Part shown: positions 23,496-34,047 of the stretch, in pieces
How the letters are laid out: the number at the start of each line of letters is the position of its first letter
How positions within the stretch are numbered: position 1 is the stretch's first letter
Origin: Ehretia macrophylla
Lineage: Eukaryota; Streptophyta; Magnoliopsida; Boraginales; Ehretiaceae
NCBI GenBank assembly: GCA_037974665.1
Contig: CM075783.1
Coordinates: 20,120,762 to 20,184,761, forward strand
Reading direction: 5' to 3'
Length of the DNA: 64,000 nucleotides
Notes under the pieces: generated by a model
What the model saw: only the letters and a program-made list of their open reading frames with translations
What the model was told of the DNA's origin: nothing
The model's database searches: none
Translations under genes and position numbers: made by a program

Positions 23496-26400
23496 ATGGG
23501 AGGTGGTAACGATAATGACCCCAAGGGCAAAAAAATTAAATTGACGAATTTCTTAAGAAGGCGCAGAGAAAATGGGCAAGGGACAAACACATCGACAGGT
23601 TAGTAATGTATACAATATTATTATTTTACTCAATTAAAATTAATACTTCTGATTTCTATGTTCTGTATCATAGTTGACAAGTTTGTATGGTTTATAGGTA
23701 CAGGGCAGCCATCATATGGTCGCGGACAAACACATGGTCAAACTCCGAGTGTTCCCCATTCCATAGGTGAACATGGTGTAACAGTGCATAACTCCAATTC
23801 AGCCTCCATTGGTATGGAACAGCGGGTGGCAGACACTTCACTTCCACAGCAGGTAATGCCTCGTGAACGTTCACGTTCATCCGGAGCTCCCGTTGACCAC
23901 GTAACTGGTCATACTAGTCCAAACATTCCACATCACCCTCACATAACAGATACCCAAACCACTACCTCATCCGGATTGCGACAAGGTTTTGATGATCTAC
24001 ATGTTGAGAGGGATGGCATTCCTGTACATGGTGACACACAATGTCACCTGATGGTTGAGTCATCGAGAGGTGCAGAAGATCGAGCTGATGGCAATCCAGA
24101 CTGGATAACATATGGATTCTCATCTATGGAAGAATTTGCAACATGGGCCACTGATTCATGCAAGCATCTTAAAGTTAAAGGTGCTGGGTAAGTAGAATTA
24201 TTCATTAACAATATATCTATATAGTAAAAGTTAAGTTTCATACCATATAACACAACAGTTTCTTTTATAATTTGTAGATAGGATCCATATAACGCGACCA
24301 GAGATTTTAGGAAATCACTACATGCAGGCTATTTAGAGCCTTGGACAACTTGGGGAGAGATTCCACCCGATGTGAATGATAAATTTTTTTATTCCTTTAA
24401 GGTTTGAAAACGCATTCAATTTATATATTATATAAACATATTATGTACTTGAGATATATATCATATGTACATCATATATTTTTATTATATGATTCACAGA
24501 GGATGTACAAGTGGTATCCCTGTGATGAAGCAACCATTGCCGAGAGGTTTAGCTTTTTCGGGCAAACACGCGTAACTGATAACTTAAGCAAAGCCCGTAA
24601 ACAAAATAAGAAGCCATCGTGGCTCTCGCAGGATGTATGGGATAGAATGAAAGTGGTGTGGAGTAGCCAAGGATGGCATAACAAATCCAAAAGAAACTAT
24701 GATAATAGAAAGAAAAATCCATCTACACATCATTTGGGATGTATCCCCGGACACGAATGGGCAAGGAGGATGGTAAGAATAAAGCTGACTGTATTGCTAT
24801 AAGTGATGAATAATGAACAATATTATCTTGTTCATTACATGTCGAGCTATCTATTTTGGTGAATTTTTTATGTAGGTCGAAGAACGCGAGGATGAAGTGA
24901 CATTTGTTGATGTTTTCAACAAAGCTCATCAGAAGGGTGGTGATGGACCATACACAGACGCACGGGCTGAACAGATAGTGGTAAGCTAGTTTCTTTAAAC
25001 TTTAGAACGTTGATGATTGATATACATAGAGTTTATACAAATGTTTTATCCACACTGACGATGAAGAACTCGTATTCACTCACAAATTTGTTAAATTGTT
25101 GATTACACCCATAATTATGTGAAATGTGATGATGCCAAGTACATGATTGAACTTAGGTTAGTATGTTGAATGGAAAAAACTTCTATAATCTGGCATGATT
25201 GTTTGAAACTAAGTTAAAGTTGGTTGAACGATTTAATATATGAGAAAGTTTAGTAAAGAATATTAGAATTGTATGATAATCAGAATTATAGACATAGTAT
25301 TTCAATAGCAAATGGAAAGGCATGCATGAATATACAATTTTGTTTAGTAGAAACAGTTTGATTGCCTTAGAAACTTGTTTAATATTCATTGTATTTGATT
25401 GTCAATGCTTGTATCTTGGGTTGTGGCTATATCTTCAGATAATACAGGTAACTGGTTACTTTATAGTACAGAGGAGATTCTGTCCGTTTGTGGGGTCCGA
25501 AAATTTTAAGGGAATTTGTTAATTCTTGATTACAAGCTTAATTATATGAAATGTAATGATGGCAATGGGGCAATTGAACTTATGTTCAAGTGTTGAATGG
25601 TTAAAACTTGAGTAATCATGCATTCTTGTTTGCTATTAAGTTAAAGTTAAATCCGATATATTAGATTGATATGATAATCAGAATTATAGCGGTAGTATTG
25701 AAATAGATAATGGAAATGCATACATGAATGTAAGATTTTGTTTAATATTTCATTGTGTTTGAGTGTGAATGCAATGTATATTGCGTTGTGGCTATTTCTT
25801 CTGAGTGCAGGTAATTAGTTAGTCCACGGTACAGAGGAGATTCTGTCCGTTATTCAGGTCCAAACTTACCCTTTTAGCATAGGGTCTTGTCGGACCGCGA
25901 CATTTTATGAAATTAAATGTATGTTTTCCCTACTACTTGTTTTGTTTGTTTCTGTGATGGTTTGGCCATTATATTTTTGGTATGAATCCAAAATTTTCAA
26001 TATTATATTATTCATGTCTCTACATGTTGATATTTGTGCATTACAGGCTCGATACACAAAACTGCTTCAACAAGCATCACAACCAACCGAGGCATCTGAG
26101 TCCGATTCAGCTCCAACTCCTGTTGATCGTAATGCATTATTCTTGGAGGTAGTGGGTAGACCACGCAAGGGTCGTTTATACGGGGTGGGATCACAGGTCT
26201 CTGTGGCGTCTACATCAAATAGTTACCCTACTACTGGAAGCCACATCACGCAAAGAGATCTTCGGGGAACAGTTGCTCAAGCCACAGCATCTTTGGAAAG
26301 CAAGCTGGAACAAAGCAACGAGGTGTACTGCAAGCTGCAAGACAAGTTGGAAAAGAATAACGAGACGTACCACAATCTGCAAGAGAAGCTGGATAAGCAG

Positions 26401-26568
26401 AACGAGGCATACTACAAGCTCCAACAATAAAATTCATCACAGCTCCGTGATGTCCAAGTACAACTAGCACTACTTGCTTCACGGTTACCTGACCCTGCAC
26501 AACAACAGTGTTCGTCGTCTTTGTCTTCGTCTGCGTCTTCATCTTCGAATGATGGTCAAATGAGGTAG
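23496..26568 (+). pseudogene. CACTA TNP1-like (Ptta/En/Spm, Transposase_24) gene, six to seven exons, two stops
   Basis: GT-AG exons that keep frame: 23496-23598, 23698-24187, 24278-24401, 24500-24772, 24876-24980 and 26047-26568. Recognisable plant Transposase_24 blocks are YNATRDFRKSLHAGYL, KARKQNKKPSWLSQDVWDRM, STHHLGCIPGHEWARRM, DEVTFVDVFNKAHQKGGDG and NALFLEVVGRPRKGRLYGVG. These are followed by a coiled-coil heptad-like repeat (KLEQSNEVYCKLQDKLEKNN and two more) of about 14 residues per unit. Two in-frame stops are seen: TAG just after the third acceptor (24279-24281), where TGG is expected before DPYN, and TAA at 26428-26430 inside the Gln-rich tail, after which the frame stays open to 26568. 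TNP1-like proteins bind subterminal repeats. This copy looks recently inactivated. Confidence 0.82.
25095..25850 (+). repeat. Tandem duplication of a gypsy-LTR-like segment inside a CACTA intron
   Basis: About 400 bp occurs twice in direct order (about 25095-25510 and 25520-25850). Each unit starts with TTGATTACA..TAATTAT.TGAAATGT and ends ACAGAGGAGATTCTGTCCGT. That end motif resembles the 3' part of gypsy LTRs and also the LARD LTR here (GGGGAGACTCCGTCCGT at about 2850). The insertion enlarged the last intron of the TNP1-like gene to about 1.07 kb. Confidence 0.65.
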
Positions 26569-26779
26569 AATTTATAACTTTTTTATTGTTATGACATTAT
26601 AAAACTCTATTACAATCGGACTGTAATAACTATTAAGTTTACTTTGAACAATATTATTAGATATTTATTAGCTAATTCGATAAATATGTGCATTAGACAT
26701 TATTTTTTTAGTATTAAATATTTAATTGACAGGTTAAATAACTTATTATTATAATGGATATTGTTACAAATATAAATTT

Positions 26780-27204
26780 ACATTTGTGTGAGGGGTCGGC
26801 AAGGGACAAGTAATCGAGAGTCCGACGAGGGACGAAAACGGCGAGGGCACGGAGAGGAATGAAAACGGCGAGGGCACGGCGAGGGATGAAAACGGCGAGG
26901 GCACGGCGAGGGCACAGCGAGGGATGAAAAAGGCGAGGGTACGGAGTGGGACGAAAAAGGCGAGGGCACGGCGAGGGCATTGAGAGGGAGTAAAATGGCG
27001 AGGGCACAGAGAGGGACGAAAAAGGCGAGGGCGTGGAGAGGGACGAAAACGGCGAGGGCTAATTGTCCTCGCATAGTCGTCGCAGAAATAGTCACTCGCC
27101 GAGTCGTCGCCGAATAGCGTGGGCTCGGCAAGGGACTGTAATTCACCGACGAAGGTTTCGGCGAGGGAAGATTCCCCTCGCTGAAACTGATTTTTCTTGT
27201 AGTG
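26780..27204 (+). repeat. CACTA 3' subterminal repeat array and terminal inverted repeat
   Basis: More than a dozen GGCGAGGG(C/A) motifs lie in 26800-27065, spaced about 20-35 bp apart, ending in the TIR TTTTTCTTGTAGTG. Open frames with Pro/Arg/Phe repeats on the minus strand here are a by-product of the repeat and not genes. Confidence 0.85.
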
Positions 27205-29482
27205 ATGCTTCAAACCTTCTCAAGAACAACTCTATTTTTCCTCTCAGCAACTCCATTCTATTGAGGTGATCGAGGAGCTCTCAAAGGACGTCGAATGCCA
27301 TTCTCTTCACAAAAATTGTTGAATTCTCTTGATGTGAATTCTCCACCTCTATCAGATCTCAAGGCTTTGATCTCTCAACCACTTTCTTTTTCAGCAAGAG
27401 CTTTAAATTTCTTGAACTTGTAAAAAGCTTCAGATTTTTCTTTTAAAAAATAAACCCAAGTCCTGTGGCTATAATCATCAATAAAAAGGATAAAATATTT
27501 ATTTTTACCGTAGGAGCAAGGATTAATCGGCCCGCAAATATCAGTATGAACAAGTTCTAGTGGTCTCGTTGTTCTTGATGTAGCCTCGTTTGGAAAACTT
27601 TTTCTAGCTTGTTTTCCAAAAAGACATCCCTCACAAATCTGTTCCGGATGATTGATGGAAGACAATCCATGCACCATATTTTTTCTTGACATTAAAGAAA
27701 GATTTTCAAAATTTATGTGCCCAAATCTCAAGTGTCATAACCAAGAAACTTCTTTTACAGAAGCTTTAAGACATTTTGCAACATCGTTTTGAATATTTAA
27801 TAAAAACAATCTATTTCTTATCATGGGCACTTTTGTTATCAAAAAGTTATTTTCATCTTTTATTACACAATGTTTATCTTCCAATAAAATTGTGTAATTT
27901 TTCTCAAGAAGTTGTCCAAGATTCAAAATATTAGTTTTTAATTTTGGCACATAATAAACTTCAGAAATAAAACGATGTCTTCCATCTTTCAAACAGATTA
28001 AAATTTTACCTTTTCCTTCCACTGAGACCATAGAGGCATCTCCAAATTTAATATTGCCCTTGACAGTTTCATCGAATTCTGCGAATATGCTCCTTTGTCC
28101 AGTCATATGATTACTTGCACCTGTATCAAGATGCCATGAAGTATCTCCTCTATCTTGTTCGCCATGATGAGTCATCAACAAGGTAATCTCTTCTTCCCCT
28201 TCTTGTCTTTTAGCAAAATTCGCTTTTTCGTCCACAACTTTAGGATTACTCCTACATTCATTAGCATAATGGCCATATTTTTGACAATTGTAACATTGAA
28301 CTTGCGATTTGTCATACCTTTGTCCTGAATAATTGCCTCTTCCACGCCTAGGTTTATGCAAATTTTGATATTTCTCTTCTTGATTAAATCCCCCTCTTCC
28401 ACCATGTCCTCGTCCTCATCCTTGGTTTTGGCCTTGACCTCTACCACGTCCATGTCCACGACCACGTCCTTTTTGGCTTCCATCATTGCCAAAGTTTTCT
28501 TCTTTCTTCAAAGCGAGATTACATTGAAGAACTTTTTCCAAGACTTCTTGGTTCTTCTTTTTGTGTCTTTCTTCATGAACTTGTAACGAGCCCATGAGTT
28601 CATCAACGGACATGTCATCTAAATCTTTTGATTCCTCAATCGCTACAACAATATATTCATATTTTGGATGCAAAGAACGAAGGATCTTTTCTACAATACA
28701 AATATCTTTTAAATCTTCTCCATATTTTTTTAGTTGCTTAGAAATCACCAAAACTCTCGAAATATAATCTAAAATAGATGCACCATCATTTATATGGAGA
28801 GATTCAAACTCACCTCTTCAAGTTTGTAAACGAACTTTTTTCACCTTGTCTACCCCTTTTTGTGATTTTTGGAGAGTTTCCCATACTTGTTTGGCAGTAG
28901 TCGTGCATGAGATTTTCTCAAACATAGTTTCATCCAAACATAGATGGATGATAGAGAGAGCTTGTTGATCCTTCTTGCGATTTTTCACCAATGCGTCTTT
29001 TTGATTTTGACTCAAAACTTCATCTTCAATAGGTTCTATATAGCCTTTCTCTACAAACTTTCAAGCATCTTGTGAGCCAAAGAGAGTCTTCACATTAATA
29101 GACCAATTATCATAATTGTCCTTAGTGAGGCGAGGAAATTGAAAAGAAAACATACTATTCCCTATCATCTTTACCTAGCTCTGGATACCACTTTGTTGGA
29201 ATATGGAAGATGCTATTTTATCGTAGAAAGAAATAAGACGGAAAAATAATATGGAGATTCTAAACAAAAACTTTATTGATCTAATATTTGGTATGTATTG
29301 GTATGACTACAATTGAAAAGATTGGCCCCTATTTATAGATTCATAAAAATCCTATGTCAATTAGGATATGGTTCTAGGAAACCATTACCCACTAGGAAAA
29401 ACTATCTAGTCAAAAACTAATTTAAATCTAACTGGAACTTATTTAATAGAGTCATAATCCAAATCAAGTTTATCTTCTAACA
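27205..29482 (-). mobile_element. Ty1/copia fossil (TNT1-94-like): 5' LTR, gag, protease, integrase start
   Basis: Read on the minus strand from 29482: a 289-bp LTR (29194-29482), a primer-binding site TGGTATCCAGAGC (29178-29190), gag, an RG-rich segment and CCHC zinc knuckle (CYNCQKYGHYANEC), protease (WHLDTGASNHMTG), GAG-pre-integrase (MRFGHINFENL, CEGCLFGKQARKSF) and the start of the integrase core (DICGPI, FIDDYSHRTWVYFL, then NGVAERKNR near 27260). The element stops where the CACTA 3' end begins at 27204. It is broken, with several breaks. The remainder of pol was not found adjoining. Confidence 0.88.
29194..29482 (-). repeat. 5' LTR of the TNT1-94-like copia fossil
   Basis: Bounded by TGTTGG and TAACA. 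It is adjacent to the primer-binding site on its left. It lies about 100 bp upstream of the promoter-like motif of membrane-family copy A. Confidence 0.8.
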
Positions 29483-29582
29483 ATATATATATAAATGTGT
29501 AGAAAGCGAGACTTCATCTCGTATCCTCTCACAAACACTTCAAGTGTTTAGATCAACGGTCTTTAATCAAGGCCATTTGAGG

Positions 29583-29591
29583 CATAGAAAG
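29583..29591 (+). promoter_or_regulatory. TATA-like box of membrane-family copy A
   Basis: CATAGAAAG followed by AAGCCC, in the same context as CATAAAAAG at 39203 and TATAAAAAG at 49462. It lies about 90 bp before the start codon. Confidence 0.45.
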
Positions 29592-29672
29592 AAGCCCTTT
29601 TTCTTCATAAAAAAACACCTTTAAAACCTCTGGCATCGACTTCTAGCTAGCTTTTACTTTGACATTGATATC

Positions 29673-30245
29673 ATGGAATTTTCATCGCTTTGGTACGTCT
29701 CGTTTTGGTCCATCATCTCCCAAGTATCTCGACTAATCTTTTTTTTGGCTTCAAAGAAGGTAGCCAGTACCCCACTTCTCCTAGACAGGGTTCTTGTTAT
29801 TGAGTTGCTTTTACCTTTTCATGCAGTAGGGACATGGGCTACAGAATTCGCTCGCTATTCCTTCGCCTGCATTTCTTCTCAACTACAACTACGAAAAGTT
29901 TTTGAAAACTCATTTCCCTATACTTTTTTCCCTCTCTCTACAAAATTTTCTCTCTCTTCTCTCTCTCTCTCTCTCTTTAGGGCACCATTACCATCATCAA
30001 GAGCGTCATCTCCACAGCCACTACCACAACTATCGGCACTACCAACACTACCAAAGGTACTATCAATACCACCAAACACACCACTACTACCACTATAAGT
30101 ACCACCACTACCATAGAGGGCACTACTAACACCACTAAAAGCACAACCATTAGCACTACCACCACTACTACCAACACTACCATGAGCATTACTACCACTT
30201 TTTATCTCTCTATTTTTTTCTATAGTTTACACATATATGTATATA

Positions 30246-30321
<76 letters not shown>

Positions 30322-31564
30322 TATAAATTTTAGATTTTTTATTTGTTCAATTCTTAATTTTTATATTTAATTTTATGTTTTATGATTAGTTCATATTTTT
30401 TTCATAATTTTATTTGGTGAAATAATAGAGTCATGTGCTAATTTATAAGTGTAATAATGGAGTAATGTGCTAATTTAGAATTGAAATAATAGAATCATGT
30501 CCTAATTTAGATTTGAAATAATGGAGCCATGTGCCAATTTATATTCTTTAAGTATGTACCATGTTTATAGGTCAATATGTATATGTTAATGTTGAGAATG
30601 TATATGTTAATGCCGATGTATTAATACAAAATACTATTTAGTTGGTAGTGTTTTTTCATCATTTTATGCCTTATTTCTACAACCTATGATGGAGCCTGAC
30701 CTAACTGCCAATCCAGATTTTTTACCAACACTTTGTTTGGTCCTTGTAAAGCTTTCTATGGTAATGATCATATTAGGAATTCACTTCTTCTGGTATGATG
30801 TTTTCCAGGGCTTTTCTACTCCGAATGATGACCCACGCGCATGGCTTACAATTCCATGGATACTCTATTTCTATTACTCATTCTTTATACGCTTTATAAA
30901 ATGCATAGAGATAGGAGATTTATTGACTGGATTTGTAGGTCCTTTCATCATGTACCCATTTCATTCTCTTTGTTTTGCTTTATCTACAGTTTCTCTTTTC
31001 TCAAGTGTATACTTGGGTTCTTGTCAAGGTCTATATGATGCTATGGAAAGTTGTCTAATTCAAATACCTTTTGTTACTCGCTTTACGTTTATATTTTTCC
31101 TAAGCGCAGTGTACATTAGCCATTTTACTTCAAGAATGACGACCGAGTCAAATATAGATGAAAACTCTAATGGAAAGATGTTAATAATTCAAATCCCTCT
31201 AGCCTTGTTGGGTGGTCTTCTAGCTCACTACTCCATCCAAGAAAAGTCCGTTTCTCTTCTGCTGATGCTCTCCTCCGGTGCCAGTTATTGGCTAGCTAAC
31301 CTCGCCATGATACAACCTGCTACTGACTTGGGAATTTTCAGCTTTTCTATTGGTGCTATTTTGGATTGTGCACTTAGTCTCTATGGGCTCGGCAAATTCA
31401 CCTGGATTGCCTTTGTTTATTGTGTTGTCCTTGGACTCGTACGATGGAAGTTGAAGTCTGTGACACTACGTTATCCTCCGGACCGAACAACTATTATGAG
31501 GAATTGGCTAAGTCTAGACAACAAGATAAGCTTGAGGAGGGATAGGAGGATAGCGATATTTTAA
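29673..31564 (+). pseudogene. Membrane-family copy A, interrupted by an ~816-bp insertion
   Basis: The N-terminal part (29673-29829) reads MEFSSLWYVSFWSIISQVSR and corresponds to residues 1-51 of the intact copy at 39296. After inserted DNA (about 29830-30645) the homology resumes at FSSFYALFLQPMMEPDL. It then runs without interruption to 31564 (292 residues from the internal Met at 30686), including IPWILYFYYSFFIRFIKCIE, LLTGFVGPF, GGLLAHYSIQEKSVSLLLML and LAMIQPATDLGIF. The C-terminal half is nearly identical in pattern to the intact copy, so the break is young or the 3' part is still under constraint. The insertion is bounded by GTAG at both edges. Removing it as a GT-AG intron would not restore the frame as I read it. 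The family's function is unknown. Confidence 0.7.
29830..30645 (+). repeat. Insertion in copy A made largely of simple repeats
   Basis: It contains a (CT)n run (about 29950-29980), an imperfect ACC/ACT trinucleotide array (about 29981-30195), a (TA)n run (about 30245-30325) and a four-unit minisatellite of about 38 bp (about 30418-30545, ATAATGGAGTCATGTGCTAA type). The flanking motif GTAG may be a 4-bp target duplication. No transposon ends were recognised. Confidence 0.6.
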
Positions 31565-31599
31565 TTGAATCCCTAATTGTGCGTTATATGTGGCTAAGT

Positions 31600-31826
31600 G
31601 AAATCTAGAAAAGAAGGCAGCAAAGGAGGAAGAAAGCAAAGACATGAGAAGAATAGCAAAAGATATGTTGCTAGATTTTGTGGTAGACTTATTGACTGGA
31701 TTTGTACGAAGGCCCTTTCTTCTTGTACCCCTTTCATTCTCTTTATTATTATTATTTTTTGCTAATTTTTCATTCTCTTTATTTTGCTTAAACTACAATT
31801 TCTCTTTTCTTATTTGGACAAATTAG
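31600..31826 (+). pseudogene. Short membrane-family fragment downstream of copy A
   Basis: GTAGACTTATTGACTGGATTTGTA encodes the family motif LLTGFV, followed by RRPFLLVPLSFSL in place of the usual GPF.VYPFHSLCF. It matches the core around residues 139-158 of the intact copy and has a counterpart at 40560-40655 downstream of copy C. It is a partial duplication rather than an exon. Confidence 0.6.
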
Positions 31827-32082
31827 ACAAATAGTCCCTATTGTTTACAAGTTTAGGACAAATAGTCCCTATTGCTTTAGAAATCACACGGTTAGTCCCC
31901 ATTGTTTGTAAAAGTCCTACCAATAGTCCCCATTGTTTCAAAAATCACTCAGTTAGTCTTTATTGTTTGCAAAAGTCTCTCAATTAGTCCCCAATATTTG
32001 CAAACAATGAGGATTAATTGCGTGACTTTTAAAACAATGAGGACTATTTGTCAAAAATTTGTAAACAATAGGGACTATTTGT
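31827..32082. mobile_element. Foldback/MITE-like element with GTCCCTATTGTTT units
   Basis: The left end ACAAATAGTCCCTATTGTTT is the inverted match of the right end AAACAATAGGGACTATTTGT. Between them the same ~35-bp unit is repeated about five times in one direction and then about three times inverted. The ends and non-coding inversion fit a foldback element or MULE-derived MITE. No clear target duplication was determined. Confidence 0.6.
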
Positions 32083-32940
32083 GAGATTTTCCCTTTCTTA
32101 TTTATATACTTAGCTTATGCATGCTCAAATTTTTTCAACTTAGAGAGTGAAGGATCAAACTGTAATAGCTAAAATCGTCCTTAGCCCAAGCCCAATTAAT
32201 CTAGTAAGAAATTAGATTTGGATTGTGTTAGCTAGGTTTATGCGCAAGTCATCTTAATCATTATTAGTGATCCATTTAAAAAATAAATAAATCTCAGGCA
32301 TCCCGAAATTTTAATAACAGATATTCAAGGGTGTTTAAAGTGAAAAAAGCTAACTAAAGAAAACATACATAGCACTTTTATGAAGTTTCAATTTGGCTAG
32401 GAGGCCAGCCATGGTAGGGTGGTGAGGTAATAGTGGTGGAGGGGGTGAAGAGAGAGGATAGAGCATCTCAACCCATCAAGACCTTATATTATTGTAATTA
32501 ACTGTTCACGTCAACATAATGTGTTCCGGTGATAATTTAATTTCTTCAATTTTGCACTAAAATCTACAAAATTGCACCATCTAATGGTCAATAAGATTAA
32601 ATTTTGCTTGATACTTGTGGAGTGTGTTTTGTGGCGATAGAAAGGCGTGGGAAGAATACTTTTAATGTTGATGAAAGATACAGTATGCATTATGTTTGTC
32701 TTGCATCATTTTGTACTTATAAATACATATATTTTATGATTTTCAAAGTGCGTGAGTATAATTGAATGCAATATGTGATATACATCTACATGTATATTTA
32801 TACCTATACATATAATATCATGTATATTAGTTTTTTTTTTTATCGTTATGTATATATATAATATTTTGAGTATTTGTGCTTGTACTGCACCCCTTTCTAG
32901 GATGCCCTATATAATATTTTAATACTTTGTGCTTTGTTTA
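32083..32940. other. Intergenic DNA
   Basis: AT-rich; no gene supported. Several short T-rich and ATAT tracts are present (about 32700-32880). Confidence 0.45.
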
Positions 32941-33360
32941 AAGTAGGTGTTTGAAACATGGCCATGACATTAGGACTTGTCCAACAAAATGTGCTCAGCT
33001 TAAGAGATATCTTAAATATCTATAGATTATAGTTTTCCAACCAACTCAAATCTATTAAAAGCAGACCAGGTTTGATATGTTCAATTTTATTTACATACTT
33101 TTTCGAGCACTTTACATTTTACTATTTTTAATTTTGATTTGAGGTTTCAAATTGGATCAAGAAAGTGAAAGTTGCACCTTGCAAGTGGCAGGGCCATGCA
33201 AGTGTTGGTGTTGGATCTCTTTTCGGAGTAACCTCGAGTAATCAGAAGAGAAGTGGAGCATCTTCTAATGACAATATATTGGATTATTTTTTTGTCGAAT
33301 TAGTTTTTGTCCTTTTGGCTTCAATTTGTTTGGATCAGTTTATGTAATTTGGGAATATTG
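32941..33360 (+). pseudogene. Possible MULE-transposase 3' remnant with zinc-knuckle trace
   Basis: One frame reads CLKHGHDIRTCPTKCAQLK at about 32948-33003, resembling the CCHC zinc knuckle (C..CG..GH....C) at the C-terminus of plant MuDR-type transposases and FAR1-like proteins, with the first cysteine pair lost. After a stop, 33165-33347 gives an unassigned Ser/Gly-rich stretch ending in a hydrophobic segment. The assignment rests on one motif and is weak. Confidence 0.3.
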
Positions 33361-33590
33361 TTCTTGTCTTCAAGTTGCTTGGATTAGTTTATGTAATGTA
33401 GGAACAATATATTTGTTCAGGTTAATGCTTGGATCTGATTAGACTTCGAATGTAGGAACTGATGGATATGAATTCTAAGACATCCCAGGCATACTTTCTA
33501 TGTTTACAAGCAGTACATAAACATAATATGGCAGCCATTAAAATTCATAAGCGGAAAACACGTAATCATGCATAAAACATCGCCAACTTA
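33361..33590. other. Intergenic DNA
   Basis: No gene supported. Confidence 0.4.
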
Positions 33591-34047
33591 AATAGAGGCT
33601 AAACAGTCAACTACTCAATATCACTTGGTGAAAACTCTGCGGCTCACCAACTTAAATAGACGCTAAACGGCAATTAGTAGGAAGGTTATTAGTCAATAGC
33701 TTTATTGAGTCTTTTAATGTCATTTCTTGTGGTCAATTTTCTAACATTCTCACTCACCTCCATATTTTGCTCTCATTGTCCTGATCATGGAATTTTCGTC
33801 TCTTTGGTACTTGTCCATATGTTCCATTATCAGTCAGGTATTTTTACTAATTGCACTCCTTGCTTTAGCAAGTGTCGACACCCCAATATTTCTTGAAGCC
33901 ATTGGGGATAATTTGAAGATGCTTATATGTGCCCATGCAACCTTTTCGTATGTTTATGCCTTCTTTATCCTACCTATGAAGGAGCCTGATCTAACCAACG
34001 GAAATGTTTTATATGAACTCCAATGCTTCTTGCATTCATTGATATAG
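33591..34047 (+). pseudogene. Membrane-family copy B, N-terminal remnant with upstream DNA
   Basis: 33787-34047 encodes MEFSSLWYLSICSIISQVFL and continues through TM2 (YVYAFFILPMKEPDL), then stops after CFLHSLI, matching about residues 1-80 of the family. The rest of the protein is missing. Upstream DNA includes CCAACTTAAATAGA(G/C)GCTAAAC twice (about 33588 and 33651) and GGCAATTAGTAGGAAGGTTATTAGTCAATAGC, which recurs at about 46873-46910 ahead of copy D. Related to the other copies by tandem duplication. Confidence 0.7.

Larger units (their letters stand above)
21085..27204 (+). mobile_element. CACTA (En/Spm) transposon, 5'-truncated, 3' terminus intact
   Basis: It carries the two genes of plant CACTA elements in the same orientation: a TNP2-like transposase (21085-23336) and a TNP1-like protein (23496-26568). 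It ends at 27204 with TTTTTCTTGTAGTG, the CACTA terminal inverted repeat, preceded by a subterminal array of GGCGAGGG/CGAGGGAC motifs. The 3' end lies directly within a copia integrase region, so the element inserted into that copia. The left end with matching subterminal repeats is missing, and the transposase starts mid-domain, so the element has lost its 5' part. Confidence 0.85.

Noticed and set aside
15338-27204. A single CACTA element spanning 15338 to 27204
   Set aside because: The subterminal repeats differ in type at the two ends and the 3-bp flanks (AGA and ATG) do not match. A copia fossil and a Stowaway MITE lie between, so two elements are more likely.
26714-27213. Minus-strand frames rich in Pro, Arg, Phe and Ser (97-149 aa)
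   Set aside because: They are produced by translating the CACTA CGAGGG subterminal array; all frames are open because of the repeat unit.
14150-29482. The two copia fossils flanking the CACTA region as halves of one element
   Set aside because: The left part is Ale-like and ends within RT, while the right is TNT1-94-like and ends within integrase; the junctions do not adjoin in one copia order.
29902-30198. His/Tyr-rich plus-strand and Val-rich minus-strand frames
   Set aside because: Translation of the ACC/ACT trinucleotide array inside the insertion in copy A.
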